The position numbers and the translations under genes are program-made. The notes beneath the pieces were generated by a model that saw only the letters and a program-made list of their open reading frames with translations, searched no databases and was not told where the DNA came from. A stretch of DNA of 35,349 nt from Pseudomonadota bacterium (lineage in GTDB: Bacteria > Pseudomonadota > Alphaproteobacteria > Caulobacterales > Caulobacteraceae): positions 1 through 35,349 of the forward strand of contig JAEWDF010000050.1 of the NCBI GenBank assembly GCA_023390245.1, read 5' to 3'. Positions 23,272-30,729 of this stretch are shown piece after piece (the first letter of the stretch is position 1; the number at the start of each line of letters is the position of its first letter).

Positions 23272-24015
23272 CTAGGCCTGCCTTGAGGGTGCGGGATGCA
23301 GCCGTACGCCCTTCAGCCACAGCTTCAGCGCCTCCCAGTGAATGGCGACCACGACCTTCAAGGTCATGAGCGGGATCGACAAGGCAGCGACGAGGATCGC
23401 GCGGTCAGAGAGCGCCCGTCGCTGACCGGTCATGGCGGCGGCGATCAGCAAGCCTTCGGTGTTGACGCCGTCGATCGCCAAGTCCAACGTCCGCGCCGGC
23501 GCATGACCACGAAAAACATACCGCATGTCCATGCCCATGAACGGCGACACGTAAAGCGCCTTGTGCGCGCCTTGACGGATCACGCTGCGGGCGTCCGGCG
23601 CGACCGGTAGAACATAGGCATGGCGTTCGCCGAAGGTGCTGGTCACCTCATAGATCATGGCGGCCAGGCGTCCGTCGACCGCATGGCAGTAGTAGACACT
23701 AATGGGATTGAACACGTAACCCAGAACCCGAGGCATGGTCAGAATCCGGACGGCGCCCCCGTCGATCTCCACGCCCTCACGCCGAAGCAGAGCATTGACC
23801 TGGTTTCTTAGGCCCGTCCTGGAGCCGTCGCCGTAGTCGCTGTCGTGAAAGCTCAGCAGGTTGAAGCGATTGCGGGACAGAAGCCGCAGTCGGTCATCGA
23901 CCTGGTCCAGTTCCGCCAGGTCCAGCAACAGCCAGAAGACGCGATAGCGCAAACGATGTTCGCGCGGGCGAAGCCGTCGATGCGTCACCTCTCCACGGTA
24001 GAGGGCGGAGTTCAC
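23272..24015 (-). CDS. DUF1365 domain-containing protein
   Basis: A 247-residue DUF1365 protein. The family start NSALYRGEVTHRRLRPREHRLRYRVFWLLLDL is clear, followed by RFNLLSFHDSDYGDG, RVLGYVFNPISVYYCH, YEVTSTFGERHAYVLPV, and HKALYVSPFMGMDMRYVFR. DUF1365 proteins are found next to CFA-synthase-like methyltransferases and FAD oxidoreductases and are thought to act in membrane lipid modification; the reaction is unknown. Its start overlaps the stop of the FAD oxidoreductase (ATGA at 24012-24015), so the two are one operon, divergent from the sigma factor. Confidence 0.92.
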   Translation of the reverse strand: MNSALYRGEVTHRRLRPREHRLRYRVFWLLLDLAELDQVDDRLRLLSRNRFNLLSFHDSDYGDGSRTGLRNQVNALLRREGVEIDGGAVRILTMPRVLGYVFNPISVYYCHAVDGRLAAMIYEVTSTFGERHAYVLPVAPDARSVIRQGAHKALYVSPFMGMDMRYVFRGHAPARTLDLAIDGVNTEGLLIAAAMTGQRRALSDRAILVAALSIPLMTLKVVVAIHWEALKLWLKGVRLHPAPSRQA

Positions 24016-25352
24016 GCCGCCCGTTCCAATGTCTGGCCGGACCGCGTGACATGGATGCGGCCGCTTTCGTTCTCCACGGTCCAGGGACGGCGCACGCCGC
24101 CCAGTTGTTCCGCGACCGCCAGGCCCGATTGCAGGCCGTCCTCATGGAAGCCGGCGCCGAAATGGGCGCCGCAGTACCAGACGCCGCCTTGTCCCTGCAG
24201 GCTCCACAACGCCTTCTGCGCACGGATGGCGGCGGGGTCGAAGACGGGGTGTTCGTAGATCTCGGTCCTCAACAGCGTCTCCGGCCGCGGCGGTCGCGGC
24301 GGGTTCAGGGTCACGAAAAGGTTCGGTCCCGGGAACCCCTGAAGCCGGTTCATCCAGTAGCTGACGCACAGGCCGCCATCGACGCCGATGTAGTTCCAGG
24401 CCGCCCAGGCGCGCTTGCGGCGCGGCATCAGGCCGGCGTCCGAGTGCAGGATGGTCAGGTTGCGGCTGTAGCGGAAGGCGCCCAGAAGGGAGCGTTCCTG
24501 CTCCGTCGGCTCAGCCAGCATCGCCAGCGCCTGATCGGCGTGGGCGCCGATGACGACGTGGTCGAACCGATCGCAGCCGCCCTGGCTGTCCATCACCTCG
24601 ACCTTTCCGTCCAGGCGGCGAACGCCGACGGCTTCGCGCGACAGGCGAAAGGCGCCGCCCAGATCCTGGGCCAGGCGCGCGACATAGGCCCGGCCGCCGC
24701 CTTCGACCGTGCGCCACACCGGCCGGCCGGTAAGTTTCAGCAGGCCGTGGTTGCCGCAGAAGCGAATGAAGGACTCGGCCGGATAGTCCATAAGCGTGTG
24801 CGCTGGCGACGACCAGATGGCCGCCGCCATCGGCAGAAGGTGATCGTCGCGGAAGGCCTCGCTGAAGCCTTCCCGCTTCAGATAGTCGCCCAGCGTGAGA
24901 TTGGGATCGGCCAGGGTCGCCAACTGCATCGGCGCATCGCGATAGAAGCGCAGTATCTCCCTCAGCATGGTCCAGAAGCGCGGGCGGAAGGCGTTGCGTC
25001 GCTGGGCGAACAGGGCTGGCGCGGCGTATTCGAACCGCCCCTCGTCCAGCGACACGGCGAAGGACATGTCGGTCGCCCGGCTGCGCACGCCCAGATGGTC
25101 GAACAGAGCGACCAGGTTCGGATAGGTGGCGTCGTTGAAGACGATGAAACCGGTATCGACCGGCGTCGGTCCATGGGGGCCGCGCACATCGACGGTGTGG
25201 GTGTGGCCCCCCAGCCGATCGTCCTTCTCATAGACCACCACCTGATGCCGCCGCGACAACAGCCAGGCGCAGGACAGCGCCGATATGCCGGACCCGACCA
25301 CCGCGATCCTGAGCGGGCGGGCCGTGTCTTCGATGCGGCCGGTGGAAGGCAT
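24012..25352 (-). CDS. FAD-dependent oxidoreductase (UfaD-like amine-oxidase fold)
   Basis: A 446-residue flavoprotein. The dinucleotide-binding motif is IAVVGSGISALSCAWLL at about 16-32, followed by VVYEKDDRLGGHTHTVDV and VDTGFIVFNDATYPNLVALFDHLGV, and near the C-terminus GVWYCGAHFGAGFHEDGLQSGLAVAEQL, the second FAD site. Members pair with CFA-like methyltransferases; in Rhodobacter sphaeroides a flavoprotein of this type (UfaD) desaturates a methylated acyl chain on the way to furan fatty acids. Assignment to that exact step is inference. The ATG at 25352 has GGAG six bases upstream. It is divergent from the ECF sigma factor gene across 91 bases and overlaps DUF1365. Confidence 0.85.
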   Translation of the reverse strand: MPSTGRIEDTARPLRIAVVGSGISALSCAWLLSRRHQVVVYEKDDRLGGHTHTVDVRGPHGPTPVDTGFIVFNDATYPNLVALFDHLGVRSRATDMSFAVSLDEGRFEYAAPALFAQRRNAFRPRFWTMLREILRFYRDAPMQLATLADPNLTLGDYLKREGFSEAFRDDHLLPMAAAIWSSPAHTLMDYPAESFIRFCGNHGLLKLTGRPVWRTVEGGGRAYVARLAQDLGGAFRLSREAVGVRRLDGKVEVMDSQGGCDRFDHVVIGAHADQALAMLAEPTEQERSLLGAFRYSRNLTILHSDAGLMPRRKRAWAAWNYIGVDGGLCVSYWMNRLQGFPGPNLFVTLNPPRPPRPETLLRTEIYEHPVFDPAAIRAQKALWSLQGQGGVWYCGAHFGAGFHEDGLQSGLAVAEQLGGVRRPWTVENESGRIHVTRSGQTLERAA

Positions 25353-25387
25353 GCAGACTCCGAAAGGACTTTCCGCTTCGATACGTT

Positions 25388-25417
25388 GCGGATTCGATGT
25401 CGGATGCCGCAATCCGC
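25388..25417. promoter_or_regulatory. Inverted repeat in the FAD oxidoreductase/sigma factor intergenic region
   Basis: GCGGATT (25388-25394) and AATCCGC (25411-25417) are exact inverted arms with a 16-base spacer, in the 91-base region between the divergent starts at 25352 and 25444. Both promoters must lie here. No confident RpoE-type -35/-10 pair was found, so this is only a candidate control site. Confidence 0.3.
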
Positions 25418-25443
25418 CCGGTCGCCGCCGTCGTATGAGAGCC

Positions 25444-26055
25444 ATGCATGAAACGGTCGCCGCATCCGCATCGGAGCACCGCCACGTGAGCCGCCGCAGC
25501 GCGCCCACGGACGAGCACGGCCGCCTGATCCAGGCGGTGGCGATGAACCGCGACCGCGACGCCTTCGCCCGCCTGTTCGACTATTTCGCGCCGCGCCTTA
25601 AGGCCTATCTGATGCGCGCCGGCGCCCCGGCGGGGGCGGCCGAGGACTTCGCCCAGGACGCCATGCTGACCGTCTGGCGCAAGGCCGACCTGTTCGATCC
25701 GAACCGCGCGGGCGCCGCGACCTGGATCTTCACCATCGCCCGCAACCGGCGCCTGGATGTGCTGCGAAAGGAATCGCGCGCCCTTCCCCTGCCGGAGCTC
25801 AGCCTGGTTCGCGACGCGCCGGAGCGACCCGACGACATCCTGTCGGAGACCCAGGAGGCGGCCCGCCTCACCGCCGCCATGCGCCAGCTGTCGCCCGACC
25901 ACATCGAGGTTCTTCGGCTCGCGTTTTTCCAAGGCGACGCCCATTCGGAAATCGCCCGCCGCCTCGACCTTCCCCTGGGGACCGTGAAGTCCCGCATTCG
26001 AAAAGCCATGATCAAGCTTCGTGTCGCCCTCGAGCCGCTGCGGGGGACGGAATGA
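25444..26055 (+). CDS. ECF RNA polymerase sigma factor (RpoE/ChrR-linked type)
   Basis: A 203-residue ECF sigma factor. Region 2 spans about 38-110 (DAFARLFDYFAPRLKAYLMRAG, FAQDAMLTVWRKADLFDPNRAGAATWIFTIARNRRLDVLRK) and region 4 about 140-195 (AMRQLSPDHIEVLRLAFFQGDAHSEIARRLDLPLGTVKSRIRKAMIKLR). The final codons overlap the ChrR-like gene by four bases. Pairing with a ChrR-type cupin anti-sigma factor and with FAD/CFA-like genes matches the RpoE-ChrR system that responds to singlet oxygen in Rhodobacter and Caulobacter. The start at 25444 is one of several nearby ATGs (25438 is possible) with a weak ribosome site. Confidence 0.93.
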   Translation: MHETVAASASEHRHVSRRSAPTDEHGRLIQAVAMNRDRDAFARLFDYFAPRLKAYLMRAGAPAGAAEDFAQDAMLTVWRKADLFDPNRAGAATWIFTIARNRRLDVLRKESRALPLPELSLVRDAPERPDDILSETQEAARLTAAMRQLSPDHIEVLRLAFFQGDAHSEIARRLDLPLGTVKSRIRKAMIKLRVALEPLRGTE

Positions 26056-26693
26056 CCGCGGCGCGCCATAGCGTTTCCGACGAGCGCCTGCTGGCCTACG
26101 CCGCCGGGGCCCTCAGTCCGCCCGAAGCCGTGGTGGTCGCCGCCCATCTGACCCTGCGCCCCGCAAGCGCCGGCTTCGCGCGCCGCCTTCAGGCGGTCGG
26201 CGGGCGCCTTCTGGAGGATATCGAACCCGAGCCCCTGGAAGAGAACGCCCTCGCCCGGGTCCTGGCCCAGACCGAAATCGACGCCGGCGAGGTCGAGACG
26301 CCTCAGGCCCTGAACGACATGACGCAGTTGCCGGAGCCGCTGCGGCGCTACGCGCTGGGGCCGTGGCGCTGGATGGGCCCGGGCGTCCGCATCCGCGACG
26401 TCCACGCGCCCCGCGACGGCGCCTGCCGCGTCATCCTGCTGGAAATCCAGCCCGGTCGCGTCATGCCGCGCCACACCCACGGCGGGGTTGAACTGACCTG
26501 CGTCATCTCCGGCGCCTACGCCACAGAGCAAGACCGGTTCGATCCCGGCGACCTGGAAGAAGCGGATCAGGACACCCTTCACCAGCCGCGCGTCATCTCC
26601 GAAGCCCCCTGCCTGTGCGTGGCCGCCCTGGATGGCCAGATCCTGCTTGATGGCTGGCTGGGTAAGCTGTTCCAGCCGTTCATCCGTCTCTAG
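26052..26693 (+). CDS. ChrR-like cupin anti-sigma factor lacking the CxxC zinc ligands
   Basis: A 213-residue two-domain protein. The N-terminal anti-sigma helix bundle (VSDERLLAYAAGALSPPEAVVVAAHLTL) keeps the zinc-ligand histidines H6 and H32. Where ChrR proteins have a CxxC, this one reads R36-P-A-S39: the codons CGC and AGC each differ from TGC by one base. The C-terminal cupin (about 85-205) keeps all four metal ligands, H141, H143, E147 and H177 (MPRHTHGGVELT, TLHQPRV), the same positions as in Rhodobacter ChrR. It should sequester the ECF sigma factor encoded just upstream, with which it overlaps; whether the altered site still binds zinc and sigma is open. Confidence 0.9.
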   Translation: MTAARHSVSDERLLAYAAGALSPPEAVVVAAHLTLRPASAGFARRLQAVGGRLLEDIEPEPLEENALARVLAQTEIDAGEVETPQALNDMTQLPEPLRRYALGPWRWMGPGVRIRDVHAPRDGACRVILLEIQPGRVMPRHTHGGVELTCVISGAYATEQDRFDPGDLEEADQDTLHQPRVISEAPCLCVAALDGQILLDGWLGKLFQPFIRL

Positions 26694-26750
26694 CGGAGGC
26701 ATCCGACCGCCCCCGACGCTCGTAGAGGTCACGAGGTTCTGGGAGGTGTG

Positions 26751-27536
26751 ATGCTGGTCGTCCTTTTCTGCGCCGTCGCCGCCTCGATCGCCCTGTCGAT
26801 CGCCTGGCTGATCGTTCGCGCCGTGGGCGACGGCGGCTGGACGGACGTGGTGTGGACGTTGTCAGTCGGCCTGATCGGCGCCCTGGCGGCCTTGTGGCCC
26901 GCGCCCGGCGCCGTTCTGGGCCGGCAGGGCCTTGTTTCGGTCCTGATCGGTCTGTGGGCCGTCCGGCTGGGCGGTTATATCGCGCTGCGCACTGTTCGCT
27001 CCGACACGCCCGATCCCCGTTACGAGCGGTTCAAGCACGAATGGGGCGGATGGGGCCTGAAGGCGTGGGGCCTGCTGATGGTTCAGGCGGCGACGGTCGT
27101 CGTGCTGGTGATTTCCCTACGCGCGGCGGCGATCCGACCATCCGCGGACCTGGGCTGGCGCGACGCCCTGGCCGCTCTGATCGTTCTAGCCGCCGTGGGC
27201 GGCGAGGCGCTGGCCGATCGTCAGATGGCGGCCTTCCGACGCGATTCCGACCACATGGGAAAGGTCGCAGACACCGGCCTGTGGGCCTGGTCGCGCCACC
27301 CGAACTATTTCTTCGAATGGACGGTCTGGCTGGCCTGGCCGGTGATGGCGCTAGACCCCGGCCATCCCTCCGGCTGGCTGTCCCTGCTGGCGCCGATCCA
27401 GATGTGGTGGCTGCTCAATCACGTCAGCGGCGTGCCGATGCTGGAGGCGCAGATGCTGAAGTCCCGCCCCCAGGCGTACCGCGCCTATCAGGCCCGCGTG
27501 TCCCGCTTCTTCCCCTTTCCACCCAAGACCCGCTGA
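26751..27536 (+). CDS. DUF1295 family membrane protein (steroid 5-alpha-reductase-like)
   Basis: A 261-residue integral membrane protein of the DUF1295 family, related to steroid 5-alpha-reductases and isoprenylcysteine methyltransferases. Several hydrophobic segments are clear (LVVLFCAVAASIALSIAWLIV, VVWTLSVGLIGALAALW, LVSVLIGLWAVRLGGYIAL, VQAATVVVLVISL, ALIVLAAVGGEALA). The conserved C-terminal block is GLWAWSRHPNYFFEWTVWLAWPVM ... YRAYQARVSRFFPFP. It may reduce or modify a lipid. The ATG at 26751 is preferred over GTG 26748, as GGGAGG lies just before. It lies 57 bases after the ChrR-like gene and 11 bases before the methyltransferase. Confidence 0.9.
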   Translation: MLVVLFCAVAASIALSIAWLIVRAVGDGGWTDVVWTLSVGLIGALAALWPAPGAVLGRQGLVSVLIGLWAVRLGGYIALRTVRSDTPDPRYERFKHEWGGWGLKAWGLLMVQAATVVVLVISLRAAAIRPSADLGWRDALAALIVLAAVGGEALADRQMAAFRRDSDHMGKVADTGLWAWSRHPNYFFEWTVWLAWPVMALDPGHPSGWLSLLAPIQMWWLLNHVSGVPMLEAQMLKSRPQAYRAYQARVSRFFPFPPKTR

Positions 27537-27547
27537 ACGGAGGCCGC

Positions 27548-28567
27548 ATGTCCCTTTCCGCCCTGCTTCGGTCCGTCCAGGATGCGCCCGCGCCGGATTT
27601 CGTCACCCGACCCGCCATCGCGGCCATGGTGGCGTGCGCCCGTCGACGGCTGGAAGGCTCGGCCGACACCCACGCCGGCTTCGCGCGAGAGATGGCGCGG
27701 CGCGTCATCGCCGAACACGCCGAGGTCGCCAACGCCCAGCACTATGAATTGCCGGCGGAATTCTTCCGCATCTGCCTGGGCCCCAGGCTCAAATACTCGT
27801 GCTGCCTCTACAAAACCGGCGCGGAAACCCTGGCCCAGGCGGAGGATGCCGCCCTGGCCGAGACCTGCCTTCACGCCGGCCTGCGTGACGGTCAGCGCAT
27901 CCTCGAACTGGGCTGCGGCTGGGGTTCGCTGTCACTGTGGATGGCTGAGCGCTATCCCGGATCGACAATCGTGGCGGTGTCGAACTCCGCCGAGCAGCGC
28001 GCCTTCATCGAAGCCGAAGCGCGGCGGCGCGGCCTGTCGAACCTGACTGTCCTGACCTGTGACATGAATGTATTCGACATCGACCAACGCTTCGACCGCA
28101 TCGTTTCGATCGAGATGTTCGAACACATGGCCAACTGGCGCGCCTTGCTGACCCGCGCGCGCACCTGGCTGGCGCCGAAGGGGCGGGTGTTCATCCACGT
28201 CTTCTCCCATCGCACGACGCCATATCGGTTCGAGGTCTCCAACCAGTCGGACTTCATCGCTCAGCACTTTTTCACCGGCGGCGTCATGCCGAGCCATGGC
28301 CTGATGCGGCAGTACGCCGATCTGTTCGAGGTGGAGGACGAATGGCGCTGGAGCGGCGTGCACTATCAGAAGACCGCTCTCGACTGGCTGGCCAACATGG
28401 ACGCCCAGTCCGACGCGGTCAGCCCAATCATGCGCAACGTTTATGGCGACGACGCCCGGCTCTGGACGCGCCGCTGGCGGCGCTTCTACCTAGCGACTGC
28501 GGGCCTGTTCGGCGACAGCGGCGGCCGTGAATGGGACGTCAGCCATTATCGACTCCGCGCGGCCTGA
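27548..28567 (+). CDS. Cyclopropane-fatty-acyl-phospholipid synthase-like methyltransferase (UfaM/CfaA-like)
   Basis: A 339-residue SAM-dependent methyltransferase of the CFA synthase family. The SAM motif ILELGCGWGSLSLWMAERYPGSTIVAVSNSAEQ is at about 118-150; YELPAEFFRICLGPRLKYSCCLYKTGAETLAQAED precedes it, and IVSIEMFEHMANWRALL, VFIHVFSHRTTPYRFE and the C-terminal YLATAGLFG block follow. It is shorter than classic E. coli Cfa, lacking the extra N-terminal domain. In the Rhodobacter regulon the equivalent gene (UfaM) methylates an unsaturated acyl chain. GGAGG precedes the ATG. Position in the sigma-factor operon supports a role in membrane protection. Confidence 0.9.
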   Translation: MSLSALLRSVQDAPAPDFVTRPAIAAMVACARRRLEGSADTHAGFAREMARRVIAEHAEVANAQHYELPAEFFRICLGPRLKYSCCLYKTGAETLAQAEDAALAETCLHAGLRDGQRILELGCGWGSLSLWMAERYPGSTIVAVSNSAEQRAFIEAEARRRGLSNLTVLTCDMNVFDIDQRFDRIVSIEMFEHMANWRALLTRARTWLAPKGRVFIHVFSHRTTPYRFEVSNQSDFIAQHFFTGGVMPSHGLMRQYADLFEVEDEWRWSGVHYQKTALDWLANMDAQSDAVSPIMRNVYGDDARLWTRRWRRFYLATAGLFGDSGGREWDVSHYRLRAA

Positions 28568-28581
28568 GGAGAGAGAATTTC

Positions 28582-28983
28582 ATGCGCCATCTGCTGGCCT
28601 ATGTCGGAACCGGCCTTGTCATGGGCGTGCTGGACGCGATCTGGCTGACGCTGATGGCGCCCAGGTTGTATCAGCCGGCGATCGGCGAACTGCTGGCGCC
28701 TCGCCCCAATATGCGCGCCGCCGTCGCCTTCTACCTGATCTACGTCTTCGGCATCGTCTTTCTGGCTGTCCTGCCCGCGCTTCGGGAGGGCACCGCCGTC
28801 CGCGCCGCCACACTCGGCGCCGTGTTCGGCCTCGTCGCCTACGCCACCTACGACCTAACCAACCAGGCCACCCTGCGCGTTTGGCCGGTGCACCTGACGC
28901 TTGTCGATCTGGCGTGGGGAACTTTCGTCACGACAGCGGCCGCGCTAGGCGGCTATTGGCTGACGGACCGGTTCACGGCTTGA
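28582..28983 (+). CDS. DUF2177 family membrane protein
   Basis: A 133-residue DUF2177 protein with four hydrophobic segments: LLAYVGTGLVMGVLDAIWLTLM, AVAFYLIYVFGIVFLAVLPA, AATLGAVFGLVAYATYDLTN and LVDLAWGTFVTTAAALGGYWL. The signature DAIWL, RPNM and YDLTNQATLR are typical. Function unknown. GAGGAG precedes the ATG, 14 bases after the methyltransferase stop, so it is the last gene of the ECF operon. Confidence 0.92.
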   Translation: MRHLLAYVGTGLVMGVLDAIWLTLMAPRLYQPAIGELLAPRPNMRAAVAFYLIYVFGIVFLAVLPALREGTAVRAATLGAVFGLVAYATYDLTNQATLRVWPVHLTLVDLAWGTFVTTAAALGGYWLTDRFTA

Positions 28984-29374
28984 TGGGCGCCCTTACCTAC
29001 CGGGTCGGCGTACTTATCGCGAACATCCGCTTCCCGACACTAGGCCAGAGTCCACTTAGACTCAAAGCGGCGGTTGGCAAGGTCTGATTCCGGGCAAGGC
29101 GTCGATCAACCGGCGAAGCTCGCCCTCGCGCCTCGTGCTGCGGCGCCATCCTGTGTAGCGCGAGGAGCCGCCAGCTTTGTGTTCCGCCAGGCGAAGCTTC
29201 AACTGAGGGAAATTGTTGATAGCCGCGCGCCGCTCCACCGCTGCGGACCTGCGACACTACGCGTGTTCCGGTGGCCAAGCGCTTGATGCCGAGACGCAAG
29301 CGTGGCCATCACCGAGTCCTTCCAAAACCCTAACCCAGCTGCCACGACCGGTCTTGGAGCCAGTTGTCGGCGTG
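28984..29374. other. Non-coding or unassigned stretch between DUF2177 and the LuxR-type gene
   Basis: This 391-base stretch between two 3' ends holds no gene I can support. A minus-strand frame over roughly 29080-29250 encodes a short basic segment (LKLRLAEHKAGGSSRYTGWRRSTRREGELRRLIDALPGIRP) that reads more like protein than chance, but it is only about 60 codons, with no good start and no recognised family. No clear terminator or repeat was seen. Confidence 0.4.
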
Positions 29375-30472
29375 CTAGCCAAAATGAGTCAAACGCGCGG
29401 CGAGCTTGATTTGGCTGTCGACGCCGGTCTTGGCGAAGACGGCGCGCACTTGGCTGCGGACCGTTCCGAGCGCCACCTGTCGATCGCGGGCGATGTCGCC
29501 TGCTGTTCGCCCGAGGGCCAGCGAAGCCGCCACCGCCGCTTCGGCGTCTGACAGGCCGTAGCACGCCTGGGCGGCGACGCCGATGCGGGCGACGTCCTCG
29601 GGCGGGCGCTGGACGAGCAGCAGGGCCGAGGGGCCGCGCGATAGCGGGTGGGCCAGCGGTAACGGCGAGGCCTCCGCCAGTCTGACATCATCACCCGACG
29701 CCGAGCGCAGCGCCAGGGGATATCGCGGTCCGTGGCCGCCCAAGCAGGCGTCGGCCAGAAGGCGATCGAGGGCGGGCTGCCCCATATCGGAGACGGCGCA
29801 GAGCCGCAGGCCGCGCAGAGTGAGGAACCGGCCTTCGGCGATCAAAGCCTCGGCGGCTGCGGTCATTGCGCGGACGCGACCGTCGGCGGCGCAGACGAAA
29901 GCGACGGCGCGCGTCGCTTCCAGTCCGCCGACCAGGCCTTGCAATGCGACGGCCTCGAGCGCGATGCGGGTTGTCACCGCGCGGCGGGCGTGGGGCGCCA
30001 CGGCGGCGAATACGCGCTTCGCCTCTTCGTCGATCGTGTCGTCACGCTCGCCGCGCATGATCGCCATGCCTACAATCAGTCCTTCGGCCTTGACGAGGGT
30101 GGTCAGGCAAACCTGCGTCATGTCGTAGGTCCGCACCCAGTGGCCGTACTCGGGATTGAGGCGCATGTCGGCGGCGGTGGTGAAGTCCGCCTCGTCGCAA
30201 AGTTCCAGTTCCCGGGATCGTGCGCCGACCCGAACTCGTGAGTTGATCGCGGGGTCGCCACCGCCGGCCGCGACGAAGGCGGCGCCGGCCTCGGGGTCGG
30301 CGCCGCTCATGAGGTTGAAGGGCACGACGCATTTCTCGCCCAGTCCGATCAATTCGCCGCTGCGTGATCCGGTCGCGGTCGCGAGACGCTCAACCGCAGT
30401 CATCCACGGCAGCTCATCGACGGCCGCAGCATGAAATCCGGCTATCGCCTCTGCGATCAGGCTCTCGTTCAC
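29375..30472 (-). CDS. LuxR-type helix-turn-helix regulator
   Basis: A 365-residue regulator. The C-terminal about 60 residues are a LuxR/GerE HTH (CYGLSDAEAAVAASLALGRTAGDIARDRQVALGTVRSQVRAVFAKTGVDSQIKLAARL). The N-terminal 300 residues (FHAAAVDELPWMTAVERLATATGSRSGELIGLG, FVCAADGRVRAMTAAAEALI) look like GAF/PAS-type sensor domains of the kind common in Caulobacterales orphan LuxR proteins; no AHL-binding motif is seen. The start is GTG at 30472, with GGGGGAAG just upstream; longer frames into the intergenic region are rejected. It is divergent from the exported PPC/coiled-coil gene and may control it. Confidence 0.87.
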   Translation of the reverse strand: MNESLIAEAIAGFHAAAVDELPWMTAVERLATATGSRSGELIGLGEKCVVPFNLMSGADPEAGAAFVAAGGGDPAINSRVRVGARSRELELCDEADFTTAADMRLNPEYGHWVRTYDMTQVCLTTLVKAEGLIVGMAIMRGERDDTIDEEAKRVFAAVAPHARRAVTTRIALEAVALQGLVGGLEATRAVAFVCAADGRVRAMTAAAEALIAEGRFLTLRGLRLCAVSDMGQPALDRLLADACLGGHGPRYPLALRSASGDDVRLAEASPLPLAHPLSRGPSALLLVQRPPEDVARIGVAAQACYGLSDAEAAVAASLALGRTAGDIARDRQVALGTVRSQVRAVFAKTGVDSQIKLAARLTHFG

Positions 30473-30529
30473 GGCTCTTCCCCCGAAGATGACATCTCGG
30501 ACGGTAACACTGTGACGCGAGCGGGGTAT

Positions 30530-30557
30530 CCGAATTCCGCATAGGCTAGGGATTCGG
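30530..30557. promoter_or_regulatory. Inverted repeat between the LuxR-type gene and the exported pair
   Basis: CCGAATTCC (30530-30538) and GGGATTCGG (30549-30557) are inverted arms matching at 8 of 9 positions with a 10-base spacer, 58 bases from the LuxR-type start and about 170 bases from the start of the exported protein. A natural candidate operator for the dimeric regulator; inferred from symmetry and position. Confidence 0.4.
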
Positions 30558-30729
30558 GAGCAGACGTGTCGATCTGCAGGGTCCGCGGCCGCGTTAGCGG
30601 GATCATCAAATTTGTAGATGCGGACGTTCGACGACGGCCTGCACAAGGGTGATGCGCAGCGGTCGCGGTCGAGCTCCGACCGCGAGTCCGCTCACGACAA
30701 GGGGGTGGCGTGTGTTGGGGAGGATCGCC

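Noticed and set aside
24051..25451. Long plus-strand open frame opposite the FAD oxidoreductase
   Set aside because: No motif, and the FAD-binding motifs on the minus strand identify the real gene.
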